A DNA stretch of 64,000 bases from Cryptomeria japonica (lineage: Eukaryota; Streptophyta; Pinopsida; Cupressales; Cupressaceae), in NCBI RefSeq assembly GCF_030272615.1, contig NC_081409.1:470018573-470082572 (forward strand). Direction: 5' to 3'. The translations under genes were made by a program, and so were the position numbers. The notes under the pieces are model-generated. The model ran no database searches and had not been told where the DNA came from. It was given only the letters and a program-made list of their open reading frames with translations. Every line of letters begins with the position of its first letter. Within the stretch, counting starts at the first letter, position 1. Positions 33,735-45,990 of the stretch are shown here, one piece after another.

Positions 33735-36700
33735 ATGACCCTAAATACTCTCGAAACATCTCAAGCAGATGATCCTTTACCTCTAATCCACCCCGAACTT
33801 ATTGAATGGGAAAATGAAGGACATACTGCCATTGATACCTTTCCAAATGACTATGTCATATCCATATATCTTAATGCAATCGAACGCGCAACAACTTCCA
33901 CTAGGAATTTCAGCAATGCATCTTCCAGTCAAGTGGGTGCCAAATCTCCTAGTCACAAAAGCGAAAATAAAGAAAACAATATCAGGTCTAATGTTGAAAA
34001 CCATTTCTTGGCAACATTAGATCAAGAAAGCAAGCATCTAATGGTGAAAACCTCCTTGAGGTGCCGAAAGATGAGAGATTTGACACTTTACCTGAGTACT
34101 ATCAAGTAAGGTCATCAATTTTGATCAAACCAATAGAAGCAGTTAATATTGGGATAGCAGAACAACCAAAGATCCTACATCCAACAACTTCTCTATCAGA
34201 AAAAGAAAGGAAAGAATATATGGAATTATTTACATGATGGCAAATCAATTTTGCCTGGTCATATGCAGACATGCCATGATTGGATCCATAGCTTATTATG
34301 CATCACTTAAATGTCAATCCAGGAGCCAAACCAATCAAACAAAAATTAAGAAAGATGCATCCACATATTTCTCTCTTGGTCAAAGCAGAACTAAAAAAAT
34401 TATTGCATGTAGGATTCATCAGACCTATAGCATATCCTTAATGGGTATCAAACATTGTTCCTATTTCAAAGCCAGACAAAAGTATCAGAGTATGCACAGA
34501 CTTCAGAGATCTTAATAATGCATGTCCAAAGGATGACTTTCCTTTTCCTAACATTGACATCATTGTAGATTTAATAGCTGGACACTCCATGTTTTCTCTA
34601 ATGGATGGTTTCTCCAGATACAATCAGATTAAAATAGCACCTAAAGATCAAGAAAAGATAGCTTTCACATGTCCATGGGATACTTTCTACTAGAACGTCA
34701 TGCCTTTTGGATTAAAGAACGTAGGTGCCACATATCAGAGAGCTATGACAATGATATTCCATGACATGATGCATACATTCATGGAAGACTATGTGGATGA
34801 CATCTTGGCAAAATCATACAATAGAGAAGAACATATCAAAATACTGGAAAACATCTTTGATCGGTTAGAACAGTACAAGCTACGGCTAAATCCTAAGAAA
34901 TGTGCCTTTGGTGTCACTTCAGGAAAGCTATTAGGATACATTGTTTCAGCTAGAGGTATCAAAGTAGATCTAGCTAAGGTCAAAGCAATCATGGAAATGG
35001 CATCTCCCAAGAATATAAGTCAACTCAGATCACTACAAGGAAGACTGCAGTCAATCAAAAGATTTGTGGCTCAATTAGCAGATAAATGTCAACCATTCAC
35101 CCATCTATTACATAAAAATGTTCATTTCAAGTGGGACCATCAATGTGAGGATGCATTCAACAAGATCAAGGCATATCTCATGCAACCACCTGTTCTAATG
35201 TCACCAATTCCAGACAAGCCATTATTTCTGTATGTATCGACCACTGAGGTATCATTAGGAGTTTTGCTTGCACAATAGGATAATGAAGGAAAAGAGCAAG
35301 CCATCTACTACATCAGTAGAACACTAATGGGATACGAGCTCAATTATTCCCCAACAAAAAAAGCATGCTTGGCAGTAGTTTTTGGTTCTCAAAAATTAAG
35401 ACACTATCTACTATCTCAACTAGATGATCCTTTACCTCTAATCCACCCCGAACTTATTGAATGGGAAAATGAAGGACATACTACCATTGATACCTTTCCA
35501 AATGACTATGTCATATCCATATATCTTAATGCAATTGAACGCGCAACAACTTCCACTAGGAATTTCAGCAACGCATCTTCCAGTCAAGTGGGTGCCAAAT
35601 CTCCTAGTCACAAAAGCGAAAATAAAGAAAACAATATCAGGTCTAATGTTGAAAACCATTTCTTGGCAACATTAGATCAAGAAAGCACGCATCTAATGGT
35701 GAAAACCTCCTTGAGGTGCCGAAAGATGAGAGATTTGACACTTTACCTGAGTACTATCAAGTAAGGTCATCAATTTTGATCGAACCAACAAAAGCAGTTA
35801 ATATTGGGACAGCAGAACAACCAAAGATCCTACATCCAACAACTTCTCTATCAGAAAAAGAAAGGAAAGAATATATGGAATTATTTACATGATGGAAAAT
35901 CAATTTTGCCTGGTCATATGCAGACATGCCATGATTGGATCCATAGCTTATTATACATCACTTAAATGTCAATCCAGGAGCCAAACCAATCAAACAAAAA
36001 TTAAGAAAGATGCATCCACATATTGCTCTCTTGGTCAAAGCAGAACTAAAAATTTTATTGCATGTAGGATTCATCAGACCTATAGCATATCCTTAATGGG
36101 TATCAAACATTGTTCCTATTTCAAAGCCAGACAAAAGTATCAGAGTATGCACAGACTTCAAAGATCTTAATAATGCATGTCCAAAGGATGACTTTCCTTT
36201 TCCTAACATTGACATCATTGTAGATTTAATAGCTGGACACTCCATGTTTTCTCTAATGGATGGTTTCTCCAGATACAATCAGATTAAAATAGCACCTAAA
36301 GATCAAGAAAAGATAGCTTTCACATGTCCATGGGATACTTTCTACTAGAACACCATGCCTTTTGGATTAAAGAACGTAGGTGCCACATATCAGAGAGCTA
36401 TGACAATGATATTCCATGACATGATGCATACATTCATGGAAGACTATGTGGATGACATCTTGGCAAAATCATACAATAGAGAAGAACATATCAAAATACT
36501 GGAAAACATCTTTGATCGGTTAGAACAGTACAAGCTACGACTAAATCCTAAGAAATGTGCCTTTGGTGTCACTTCAGGAAAGCTATTGGGATACATTGTT
36601 TCAGCTAGAGGTATCAAAGTAGATCTAGCTAAGGTCAAAGCAATCATGGAAATGGCATCTCCCAAGAATATAAGTCAACTTAGATCACTACAAGGAAGAC

Positions 36701-38956
36701 TGCAGTCAATCAAAAGATTTGTGGCTCAATTAGCAGATAAATGTCAACCATTCACCCATCTATTACATAAAAATGTTCATTTCAAGTGGGACCGTCAATG
36801 TAAGGATGCATTCAACAAGATCAAGGCATATCTCATGCAACCACCTGTTCTAATGTCACCAATTCCAGACAAGCCATTATTTCTCTATGTATCGACCACT
36901 GAGGTATCATTAGGAGTTTTGCTTGCACAATAGGATAATGAAGGAAAAGAGCAAGCCATCTACTACATCAGTAGAACACTAATGGGATACGAGCTCAACT
37001 ATTCCCCAACAGAAAAAGCATGCTTGGCAGTAGTTTTTGCTTCTCAAAAATTAAGACACTATTTATTGTCTCACTCCATCAAGTTGATAGCTAAAATCGG
37101 TCCATTGAAATATTTTCTCAGCAAGGCAGCATTGATAGGATGACTAGCAAAATGGATCATGATCCTAAGTGAGTTTGAGATTGAGTATGTAGATAGAAAA
37201 GCTATCAAGGGACAAGTCATCGCAGATCAACTAGTAGAGGCACCACTTCAAGATGATCATCCTCTACAGATTGAGTTTCCTAACACTGATATCCTAACAG
37301 TCACAATAAAGGCATGGTAACTATACTTTGATGGTTCATATACGCAGCACAGATCAGGAGCCAGAATTCTATTTATCACACCACAAGGTCATACCATCTA
37401 GAAAGCATACAAATTAAGCTTTCCATGCACCAATAACATCATAGAATATGAAGCTTTGGTTATAGGTATCAAAATGGTTGTGTAATGGATGACTTCAAAA
37501 AATATTTTGTTGAAATCACTTTTGAACAAATTCCAAGAAATGATAACAAAGAAACAGATGCCATGGCAACACTTGCTTCTCTATTACAAACACAAGAAAA
37601 TCAAGAGCATTATGAATTCCTGGTTGAAGAGTTGTTTTACCCTTCTCATAGTTGTCCTGATTCCCAAACCATTTGTCAACTTATAGGATATGATTCCTCT
37701 TGCTATGGCCAAACTTACACATACCTGAAAGATAACATCTTACCTCCTGACTTATCGAAAAATCAAATGAGAAACTTTATTCACCAATCCTCCCATTATA
37801 CTCTTGTCGTAGATACCCTATTTAAATGAGGTCTAGATGGTACTCTTTTAAGATGTCTCAAATAAGAAGAATCTGAGAAGGCCTTAAAGAAATTCCATAA
37901 TGGCATTTGTGGCACTCATTTAAGTGGTCTTACCCTTTCAAAAAAACTCATACGCTTGGGCTATTATTGGCCGACTATGGAACGAGATTCTTTTCAGATA
38001 GCTAGAATGTGCAAACAATGTCAGATCCATGGGAACTTGATCCATGCACCAACACAAGAACTCCATGCTTTGGCAACATCTTGGCCTTTTTGTCAATGGG
38101 GTCTTGATCTAGTAGGAAATATAAATCCTTCTTCATCTAATGGTCACAAATTCATCCTTGTAGCTACAAAATATTTTACAAAATGGATCGAGGCAATACC
38201 TCTCACAAATATCACAGGAAAACAAATTGATGCATTCATCTTGAATTACATCATCTGTCACTATGGAATACCAATGACCATTATCACTGATAATGGGTGA
38301 CCATTCAAGAATCAGGATGTACAAGAGCTATGTGAGAAGTTTAAGATCCAGCATAGATTCTCCACACCTTATTATCTACAAGGGAATGGACAGGTAGAAG
38401 CATCTAACAAAACTATTCTAAAAATCCTCAAAAAGACAATGAACGATGCTGGGAAAGATTGGCATATTCAACTAAACCCTTCTCTCTGGGCCTACCACAC
38501 CAATATCCGCACACCAACAGGTGCCACACTTTCTCTCTTGTACATAGATCAGAAGCCATATTGCCTATCGAAGTAGAGATTCCCTCTCTACGTGTATCAC
38601 TAAAAGGTCTCATCCCAGATGAAGAACAAAGAGTGTCTAGACTACAAGAGTTAGAACTGATCCATGAATGAAGACAAAATGCCTTTGACCATTTAAAGGT
38701 ATATCAGTAAAGAATGTGCTGAAGTTATAATAACAAGATCAAACTATGAATCTTTCAAGTGGGAGAACTAGTACTAAAGGAAAATCCATGAAATTTGTCA
38801 GATCAAGAAAAGAAAGGAAAATTTGAGCCAAACTGGTTAGGTCCATTTGTGGTCACAACAGTATTTGGGTCAAGGGCATATCAGCTATCAACACAAGATG
38901 AAGATCAGCTCGAGGAACCCATCCATAGCATGCATCTGAAGAAGTTTTATGTCTAA
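33735..38956 (+). pseudogene. pol: Tat RT, RNase H, damaged second RNase H and integrase
   Basis: After a linker, RT appears twice because of a tandem duplication (YVDDILAKSY at 34789 and 36444). The first RNase H ends near 37290. The second RNase H starts LYFDGSYTQHRSG (37321) but loses about 100 bases that in the 12.8-18.4 kb element carry the GDSQL motif. Integrase follows: zinc region ending CKQCQIHGN (about 38012), GLDLVG (38100), ITDNG (38284), LQGNGQVEASNK (about 38380) and a C-terminal WLGPFVVTTVFG. It ends at TAA 38954. Frame changes near 34200, 35280, 37480 and 38300 and many stops make it non-functional. Confidence 0.88.
33768..37077 (+). repeat. Tandem duplication of 1655 bp covering RT
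   Basis: Copy 1 is 33768-35422 and copy 2 is 35423-37077. The offset is exactly 1655 for many landmarks (34234/35889, 34700/36355, 33802/35457). The copies differ only at scattered bases. They share the same inactivating stops, for instance TAG after DTFY and TAG after VLLAQ. The junction lies in short shared sequence (ATCTCAA and GATGATCC). Confidence 0.93.
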
Positions 38957-39115
38957 AAAATCTAAAAATAGTAAAAAAGCAAAAAAATCCAAAAACAGTG
39001 AAAAAGCAGAAAAATCCAAAAACAGTGAAAAAGAAGAAAAATCCAAAAATAGTGAAAAAGAAAAAAATCCAAAAATAGTGAAAAAGCAAAAACAATAAAA
39101 AAAAAAAAAATCAAA
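38957..39115 (+). repeat. A-rich minisatellite after pol
   Basis: About five units of 22-27 bases of the type AGTGAAAAAGCAGAAAAATCC directly follow the pol stop. Phe-rich ORFs on the minus strand here are artefacts. Confidence 0.85.
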
Positions 39116-40744
39116 AATGAGAAAAGGTGCAATAAAAACAAATGGTGAAAACCTAACAAACAGACACTATCTGTCGGCTAGCTCTACCATCTATTGGTTC
39201 ACGCTTTCTTCTTCTTGCATTCTTTTCCATCGGCATTATTCAAATTCATCATAAAGCCTTTGTACATACGCAAGCATCCCAGGTGGTTTCTCGTCATGGT
39301 TTGGATCATTAACTATATCATAATAAGGCTTGTTTCTAGGCTAGGGGCAAAATCCTGAACCTGGTTGGGGGCAAAAAGTTGCAATCATTTTGAGCTTAAT
39401 CAAAGTAGGTAGAACAACAGTCAGACAATGCTTGTCAAGCAAAAAACTGAGATACATCCAACATTGAACATAAGATCACATTGTCAACCATTAACTATCA
39501 CATATCAATCTAAACATGACAAAACACATATCAATGGATGATATATCTTGACTCATGATTTTAACACTTTGGCAATAATGGTTCAACTATTTTATTTTGA
39601 TTTTTTCTATCATGATTTTTGAGTAACTCCAGGATGTCTTTGACTAGAGGAATGAGGAAGGAACATGATATTTTTCTTGTCTACTGTCTGTAAATTAATC
39701 ATTAATATGTGCAAGGTTGTCTAAGGACATGATCATCATAGTATCATGGAAGACATTTCAGACTTGCATATAGAAATGGTTAATACTGCCTGTTTTATGC
39801 AAACAACACTCTGGTCATCTTGGTTCAATTATACCTTGATGCTTGTGCTAACTTGCAATATCAAAACCCAGGAAAGCAGTGCTCAGGTCATCATGGTTCA
39901 ATTATACCATTGATGTTTGCACTCACTTCCAATATTTTAAAGGCTCAATGATGAAACAAAGAAATGACTCTATGACCGGTTCAATCACTACATTGCATGT
40001 CATTTTGCATTGGCATTTTAAAGTAGGTTTGCATTTCATTCTGCATGGGATCCCAATGCTCATCTTTTCCAAGGCCAACACTAACATGGTGTTATCTCTC
40101 TTATTATGTGATTGAGTACATTGGACAATAACGAAAATAATCAATTCATTCATCCTGCATGATAAGTTAGTTCATCTCATGTAACCATTGCATACCAAGA
40201 CATCATTCATATAAAGCATCAAATCATTCATTCATTTTATAGGATCATTGCATGACATTCATCAAATCTCAAATCATATAAAATAACACCATTGCATTGC
40301 ATTGCATCCATCTCGTATTAACATGCATGAGAAAATCATAAAAAAATATCATAAACATAGAAAGCATTGCAATCGCACAAACATCACATAGAAATTATAA
40401 GCATCACCATACATATTTGCATTTGCATACATCATGTAAATACTACATCATCATATATTCATCATATAGAATTCATAAGCATATATAAATTAAAGAGTAC
40501 ATCAAGCATACATCATGAAAGTAACTGAACATCATAATCATATACCAAATAGAATGCATCCATCATCTCATAAGTCATGTAGAACGAATAGGATTGACTA
40601 CATATCATATCATCAAAACAAGATCAATGTCCAAGGTACAATGATATCACAAAATATATGAGATACATCATAAATATACATCACAGGAATCATCAATATC
40701 TCATCACAAAAAGGTGTGTACATAAATAGATCAATGTCCCATAT
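39116..40744 (+). other. Non-coding 3' region of the Tat element
   Basis: It is AT-rich and has many CAT/ATC triplets from 40140 to 40740. It includes a near-repeat of GGTCATCTTGGTTCAATTATACC at 39812 and 39886. I see no gene. Confidence 0.6.
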
Positions 40745-41705
40745 CAGTGTGACCACTCAGACACGGAGCAGAACTCTATCCTGATGCGGCAGGTAGAGTA
40801 GCACCAGCTAGTACCCCTGTACCTGAGTCCCCACTTGGGGGAGCTCTTTGAAGTGGCCTTGTCACTCCTCGACTCTCACTCTAGCTTTGTCCCGATCTCT
40901 TGCTCAGCTGTGAAAATCTTGGAGCCCTCTGCTCAGGAGGAACAACAGTAAAGTATAATGTCCGTCTCCAGTACTCTAATTTGCCCAGCTTTCGCTGGAC
41001 AATGACACCAGGATACCCATCAGCGTAAGGTCTGCCTACAGGTCCCTCTCTATCTGCCAATGGTCATGTGATAGGTAAATGCTCCCAGGCCCATACCTAA
41101 AGCACAATCACCCCTGCTAATAACATAGCTAATCCCTGGTACACAACTCGGTGTAAGTCATGATATAAGTGTGCTAACATACATGATCCCCATGAAATTC
41201 GGGTCCCCTCTATCACCATCTACTCAAGCAGACGACCCCATCTAATAGATAATCCCTTTGACCTATGATCAGGACAAAGGAAGCCTCCAATAAATCCAGC
41301 AAGCACAGTCGGTAACGTGGCATACCCTAGCTCTAACATCTCCTGCCATGCAATATCATACCCGTTGATCTCATCATCCTCAAACACGCGACAAAGTGCC
41401 TCTGTCCCACCACGCTCACTGAGATCATAATATACTAAATCACCCATCACAAGGATCCACAAAATTTGGTAGACATCCTCGGGTGTCACTGTCATCTCTC
41501 CAGTCGACAAGTGAAATGTGTTATGTTCACTATGCCAACACTCTGCTAAAGCTATCAGTAATCCTCAGTTTATCAGAGGCCGGGGCATGTCAAGAAGGGA
41601 AGACAGACCACATCTGCTAATGTGATCTCGCTCCACCTAGCTAAGGCGGGGTATCAACATCCATGTCTTCAGGAAGCGCTCCCGAGACTGAAGAACAGTA
41701 AAGTG
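40745..41705 (-). pseudogene. Antisense plant mobile domain (PMD) gene
   Basis: On the minus strand a protein of about 320 codons reads with a few stops: SRERFLKTWMLIP, LLIALAECWHSEHNTFHL, then an open part 41510-41220 (STGEMTVTPEDVYQIL ... AGFIGGFLCPDHRSKGL), stop at about 41218, then GTRISWGSCMLAHLYHDL, VWAWEHLPITWPLADREG and VQRKLGKLEYWRRTLY. This is the plant mobile domain seen in MAIN-like plant proteins and in several transposons. Its place, antisense between pol and 3' LTR, is where Tat elements are known to carry extra ORFs. The N-terminus is unclear; a possible upstream exon starts MCTPVVGEKLLWRKEM at 42926. Stops make this copy a pseudogene. Confidence 0.78.
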
Positions 41706-43514
41706 CTTTTGCAATGAAATCACCTCATCATATCAGTTTCTTGATTTATCTATCAATCAAATCTATCTATCGGTCTATTTTGCTCAATTGAGATTTTTAT
41801 CAAATCTCATTGGGCCCCTATCAATGACACTCATCTATCATGAGGTCATTATCAATCTTATCTCATCTCGCGCATGCATTGAGATAATCAGAATTGATCA
41901 TCAAATTTATCAATCAGGAGCGTCTAATTTTATCAATTAGATAGCTAATCAAATCTTATCCTATCAAAATTCAAAAAATCAAATCCAATTGGCAGCAAAT
42001 CTGACGAATTGACAAATCAAATCATTTTCTCAAAAATCATCAAAAATTTCCAAAAATCAAGTCAAAAAATCTAAAAATCGAAAAAATCAAAATCATCAAA
42101 AATCAAAAAATCAAATATCAAAATCATCAAAATCAAAAAAATCGAAAAATCGTCAAAGCCTAAAAAATCAAAAAATTGTCAAAAATCGGAAAAATCGAAA
42201 AAAAATCGTCAAAAAGCCAAATGGAAAAATCAAAAAATCACCCAAAGCTTCAAAATCAAAAAAATAAAAAAATCAGAAAAATAAAAATAAATAAATTTTT
42301 CCCCCTCCCCCCCAGTTAGCGCCGCCCGCGGTGCCCTCGGCACCTACGGTGGCACTCGTGGCGCCTCTCGTAGCATCGAAGGTAGTTGCAGTAGCTCCTG
42401 TGGTGCCTCTCGCAGCGCCAACGATGGCTACGGTGGCGCCGAAGGCACCTCCCGCAGTGCCGACGATGCCTCCCATAGCACCGGCAGCACCGATGGTGGC
42501 ACCGGTGGTGGCCGCTGGTGGGGCTCCACTCCTCCTCCACTGCCCCACCATTTCTCTCTCCCACCCAAAATTTTTGAAAATTTTCAAAAACAAATTTTTA
42601 ATGGATGTATAAATAAATTTTTTTGAGATGCGAATGAATTTTTTTTTTTAAATTCGAAAAACCCATTTCACTAATCGAAAAACCCATCTCAAAAATGCAA
42701 TTTTCTCCCCAACCCATCTGGCAAAAAAGCTAAAAAATGATTTAATATGCAAACAACTAAATTTATTTAAAAAATCAACAAAGCTGGGTTTTCTCGAAGT
42801 ACGTACTGGTGGACTGTATGTCGGAGGACGCTCATATCGCCGAACTCGCTCAAACCTATGCTGGTGGTACGGGATCATCATTTCCTTCCTCCAGAGCAAT
42901 TTTTCTCCAACAACTGGAGTGCACAAATGAGGAGTAAAAAAAAGAATTCACCTTTTTAAACTCATAATGGAGCATTTAAGTGGGATTTTTATTCCACTTA
43001 TTGTTAATCATCTAATCAACTAATCAACCTGGCAGGACAATATTTTCAAATTTCTTATTGGGAAATGAATCGGATTGACTCTACAAATCTCTACACATCG
43101 GAAAATCATTAAAAATCTAAAAATTTCAAAAATTTCAAAAAAATAAATAAAATCAAAAAATCACGAAAAAATTCAAAAACATTTGAAAATTATCCAATTA
43201 ATCTCCCGAGGGGCATCCTCACATCAATTTTTATCAATCAGAGTCTGGGGCATCATATCAAAATTTATCATCTCCAAAATTGAAACCGCATCATATCGAG
43301 ATTTATCATCTCTAAGATCGAAACTGCATCATATCGAGATTTATCATCTCCAAGATCAAAACTGCATCATATCAAGATTTATCATCTCCAAATCAAATTA
43401 GTATCACATTGAAACCAAATCTACATCAAATCAAGATCAAATCTACATTCTATCGAGTCAACAACATCATCAATCAAGTTTTCTTTGAACCAACGCGTCG
43501 TCACACATCGCTTC
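41706..43514. other. 3' region: ATC/AAAATC-rich DNA with a GC-rich island
   Basis: 41990-42300 consists of degenerate CAAAAATC units. 42309-42545 is a sudden GC-rich island built of GCGCC/GCACC-like triplets, open in all directions as Ala-, Gly- or Arg/Cys-rich peptides. 42780-42926 (-) might be coding (YHQHRFERVRRYERPPTYSP). 43240-43420 has about five units of ATCATATCGAGATTTATCAT. Nothing else is recognised. Confidence 0.6.
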
Positions 43515-43528
43515 AAAGAGGGGCAAAA
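43515..43528 (+). promoter_or_regulatory. Polypurine tract of the 16.6-kb Tat element
   Basis: AAAGAGGGGCAAAA directly precedes the TGTATACA start of the 3' LTR. Confidence 0.8.
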
Positions 43529-44589
43529 TGTATACACCTAAAAATGGTCTGAAGATAGTTAATTAAATATGTAGTTATTTGATTAATTCCCCTTCCCAAT
43601 TAATTGAATTCACAAGCAATTTAATCAATTTCTCTATTCATCTACTAGTAAATAAATCTAATGATTTATTTATATAGTTCATCTCACATTCCCCTTTGAC
43701 TAACTAATTCTAAATTAATTAATGTCTCCCCATATTAATCAATTCTTCTAATCCCTAATTAAGATTAACAAACTCAAGTTTGTTGAGATTAATTACCATT
43801 TTCTAATTATTTGAATTTCTAAATTCAAATGAGCACATGGCTCCTAACTTTAACCACCTAACCTAACCATCCCCTAACCTAACCCATTCCACCTAATCCT
43901 GGGTTTAACTAACCCTATCCTATCTTGCACATTCTAACCTCCTTATCCTAACCTCCCATGGTGTGGATATTCTCTCCTTGAGACACATGGCACTTTTTCC
44001 ACATGTCTCCTCCCTTGGACACTTGCCCTCTCATGAGCAAGGCTCCTTGACACTTGTCACCATAGAGATGACAAGTGTCCCTTCCTCCAACCTCTTCTCC
44101 AACTTCCTCAATCTTGTCCCTTGATATCTTCAGATCAGATCTGGACCGTCGATTCCTGCCACCTCAACTTTGGCCTTGGAAATCCTATAAATACCTCTCA
44201 TTTTGGAGCAATATGGATCCCATCTCATATCAATTTAGGCATCGTTACTATAGGCAATTTTCATTTCAATTATCTAGTAATTAGCTTTTGGATTTATCAT
44301 AGCATGTTAGTCTAGTTTCTTAAATCATGCATTTCATATCATCTCCATAATCAATCATGATCAAATAGCTACTCAACTCTTGAGTTGTCACTTTGGAGGT
44401 CATTGCTCCATTGAGAGCCCATCAATCCAACACCTTCAAGGTCCTCAAGAATAGAGGAAAATGGGACATTTCAAGGAAGGCTTATGGTTTGCATCTTTGA
44501 TTTAGTTTTGAAATTAAGATTTTCAATTATATTATATTGTCTCATTATATGTGTATGCCTCTTATACTAACAACATTTTTAGCATCACA
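43529..44589 (+). repeat. 3' LTR of the 16.6-kb Tat element
   Basis: About 1061 bp, TGTATACACC ... GCATCACA, very close to the 5' LTR. TATA-like TCCTATAAATACC is at about 44183. The few differences by eye include ATGC/ATGG at position 17 and one small indel near 43867. A proper alignment would give the age. Confidence 0.93.
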
Positions 44590-44613
44590 GATTATATTTT
44601 TTGAACTATATAG

Positions 44614-45990
44614 GGTATCATGTTAGGGTCGATGTATGGAGATTTGGATGTTGCCACTGACCCAATTGTTTATCATTAGACACAGGTATATATAAAGTTT
44701 AAATTATTATTTTTTTTGTTTTTAAAGTTCTATTTAAATGGATATCTAGGTTTAGATTAAATAATTTCAAGCGATTTAAGTTATATATATATTGAACAAA
44801 ATGTATGCATTGTTTAGGTTGAGCGAGCATTGTGCAAGATGAGCCATTCATCCCATAAACGTTCTAGAGTCTAGCATGTGCGTGATGGAGGTGTTAGAGA
44901 CCCTGAGGTATGGTTATCTACAACCAGATGTACATGTACATGTTCAAATATATATGTATATATATCTATGTATATACATACATATATATGTATATATATA
45001 TACATATATATGTATATATATATACATATATATGTATATATATATACATATATATGTATATATATATATGTGTGTATATATATATATATACATTTAAAAA
45101 TTAATAATGAATGTTTAAATAATGTACATGTGAGTTCATGTGTAATTTATATTGCAGGTGCAGGGGGTGATGGTTGAGGATTTGCACATTGCTACCGGCC
45201 CTGTTCATCAGGAGACATAGGTACATACATTATAACTTTAAATTAATTGAATCTTAAATATTTAAGTTCTATTTTTAAAGGGTTAGTTTGCAAGTTATAA
45301 ATATATGTGTACATGTATATCTAACGAAATTTCAACATTGTGGGATGCACCACTATTACACAAGTTGGGATCCTCATCACATAGACATCCTAGAATCCTG
45401 CATGCACATGGCGGTGATGGTAGAGACCCTTCAAAGGTATGTTTGTCTACACATATGCTCTTAATATATATGTTACTTAAAAATATTCACTCTAGTATTC
45501 AAATTAAATTTTAAATTAATATATTCAAGTTTATGCATGCATACTCTATTGTAGGCGCATGGGGTGATGTTTGAGGATTTGCACATTGCCACTAGCCCAA
45601 TTCATGAGGAGACATAGGTACATACATTATACATTTAAATTAATTGTTTCTATTAAATATTTTTAAGTTTTATATTTAAAAGGTTTGGTTCCAAGTTATA
45701 AATATATGTGTATATGTATATCTAACAAACTTCAACATTGTAGGATGCACCACTATCACGCAGGTTGAGCTCCTCATCACATAGATGTTCTAGAATCTTG
45801 CATGCACATGGTGGTGATGTTAGAGACTCTTTAGAGGTATGTTTCTCTACTTACAAATTCTCATAATCTATGTTACTTAAAAAAAATTACTCTAGTACAT
45901 TCAAATTAAATGTTTAATGTATGATTTTATGCGTGTATACTCTATTGCAGGTGCATGGATAGGGACATGCTTCATGACAGGGCCCCAAGT
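44614..45990 (+). pseudogene. Unrecognised gene, downstream exons: tandem two-exon cassettes
   Basis: Seven exon-like blocks follow with AG/GT edges. Type A: 44614-44685 (GIMLGSMYGDLDVATDPIVY), 45158-45220 (VQGVMVEDLHIATGPVHQET), 45555-45617 (AHGVMFEDLHIATSPIHEET) and a worn one from 45951. Type B: 44818-44907 ([11 protein letters not shown]), 45344-45436 (SSSHRHPRILHAHGGDGRDP) and 45744-45836 (SSSHRCSRILHAHGGDVRDS). Every block is a multiple of three and phase 0. The last A codon before the donor is CAG in the first copy and TAG in the next two; one B acceptor is GG instead of AG. I take them as the 3' part of the gene begun at 26531. Function unknown. Confidence 0.55.
44941..45092 (+). repeat. 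TA/CA microsatellite in an intron
   Basis: An imperfect array of TATATATGTATATATATATACA-like units between exon-like blocks. The several IYIY-rich ORFs over it are artefacts. Confidence 0.88.

Larger units (their letters stand above)
27973..44589 (+). mobile_element. 16.6-kb Tat/Ogre-type Gypsy retrotransposon, both LTRs present
   Basis: The LTRs at 27973-29018 and 43529-44589 are close matches. The flanks GATTG (27968-27972) and GATTA (44590-44594) look like a 5-bp target duplication with one transition. Inside: PBS, a 2.7-kb leader with 21-bp repeats, protease, G-patch, RT, RNase H, damaged second RNase H, integrase, then 4.6 kb of 3' region with an antisense plant-mobile-domain gene and a polypurine tract. 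It lacks the gag core found in its sister at 4619-12783 and has a 1655-bp internal duplication. It is dead: frameshifts and stops are spread through pol. Confidence 0.93.

Noticed and set aside
42331-42612. Ala/Pro-rich plus-strand ORF as a gene
   Set aside because: The GC-rich island is open in several frames on both strands and has no domain; reported as a compositional oddity only.
44876-45177. ORFs rich in Tyr/Ile/Met over the microsatellite
   Set aside because: They are translations of TA/CA repeats in an intron.
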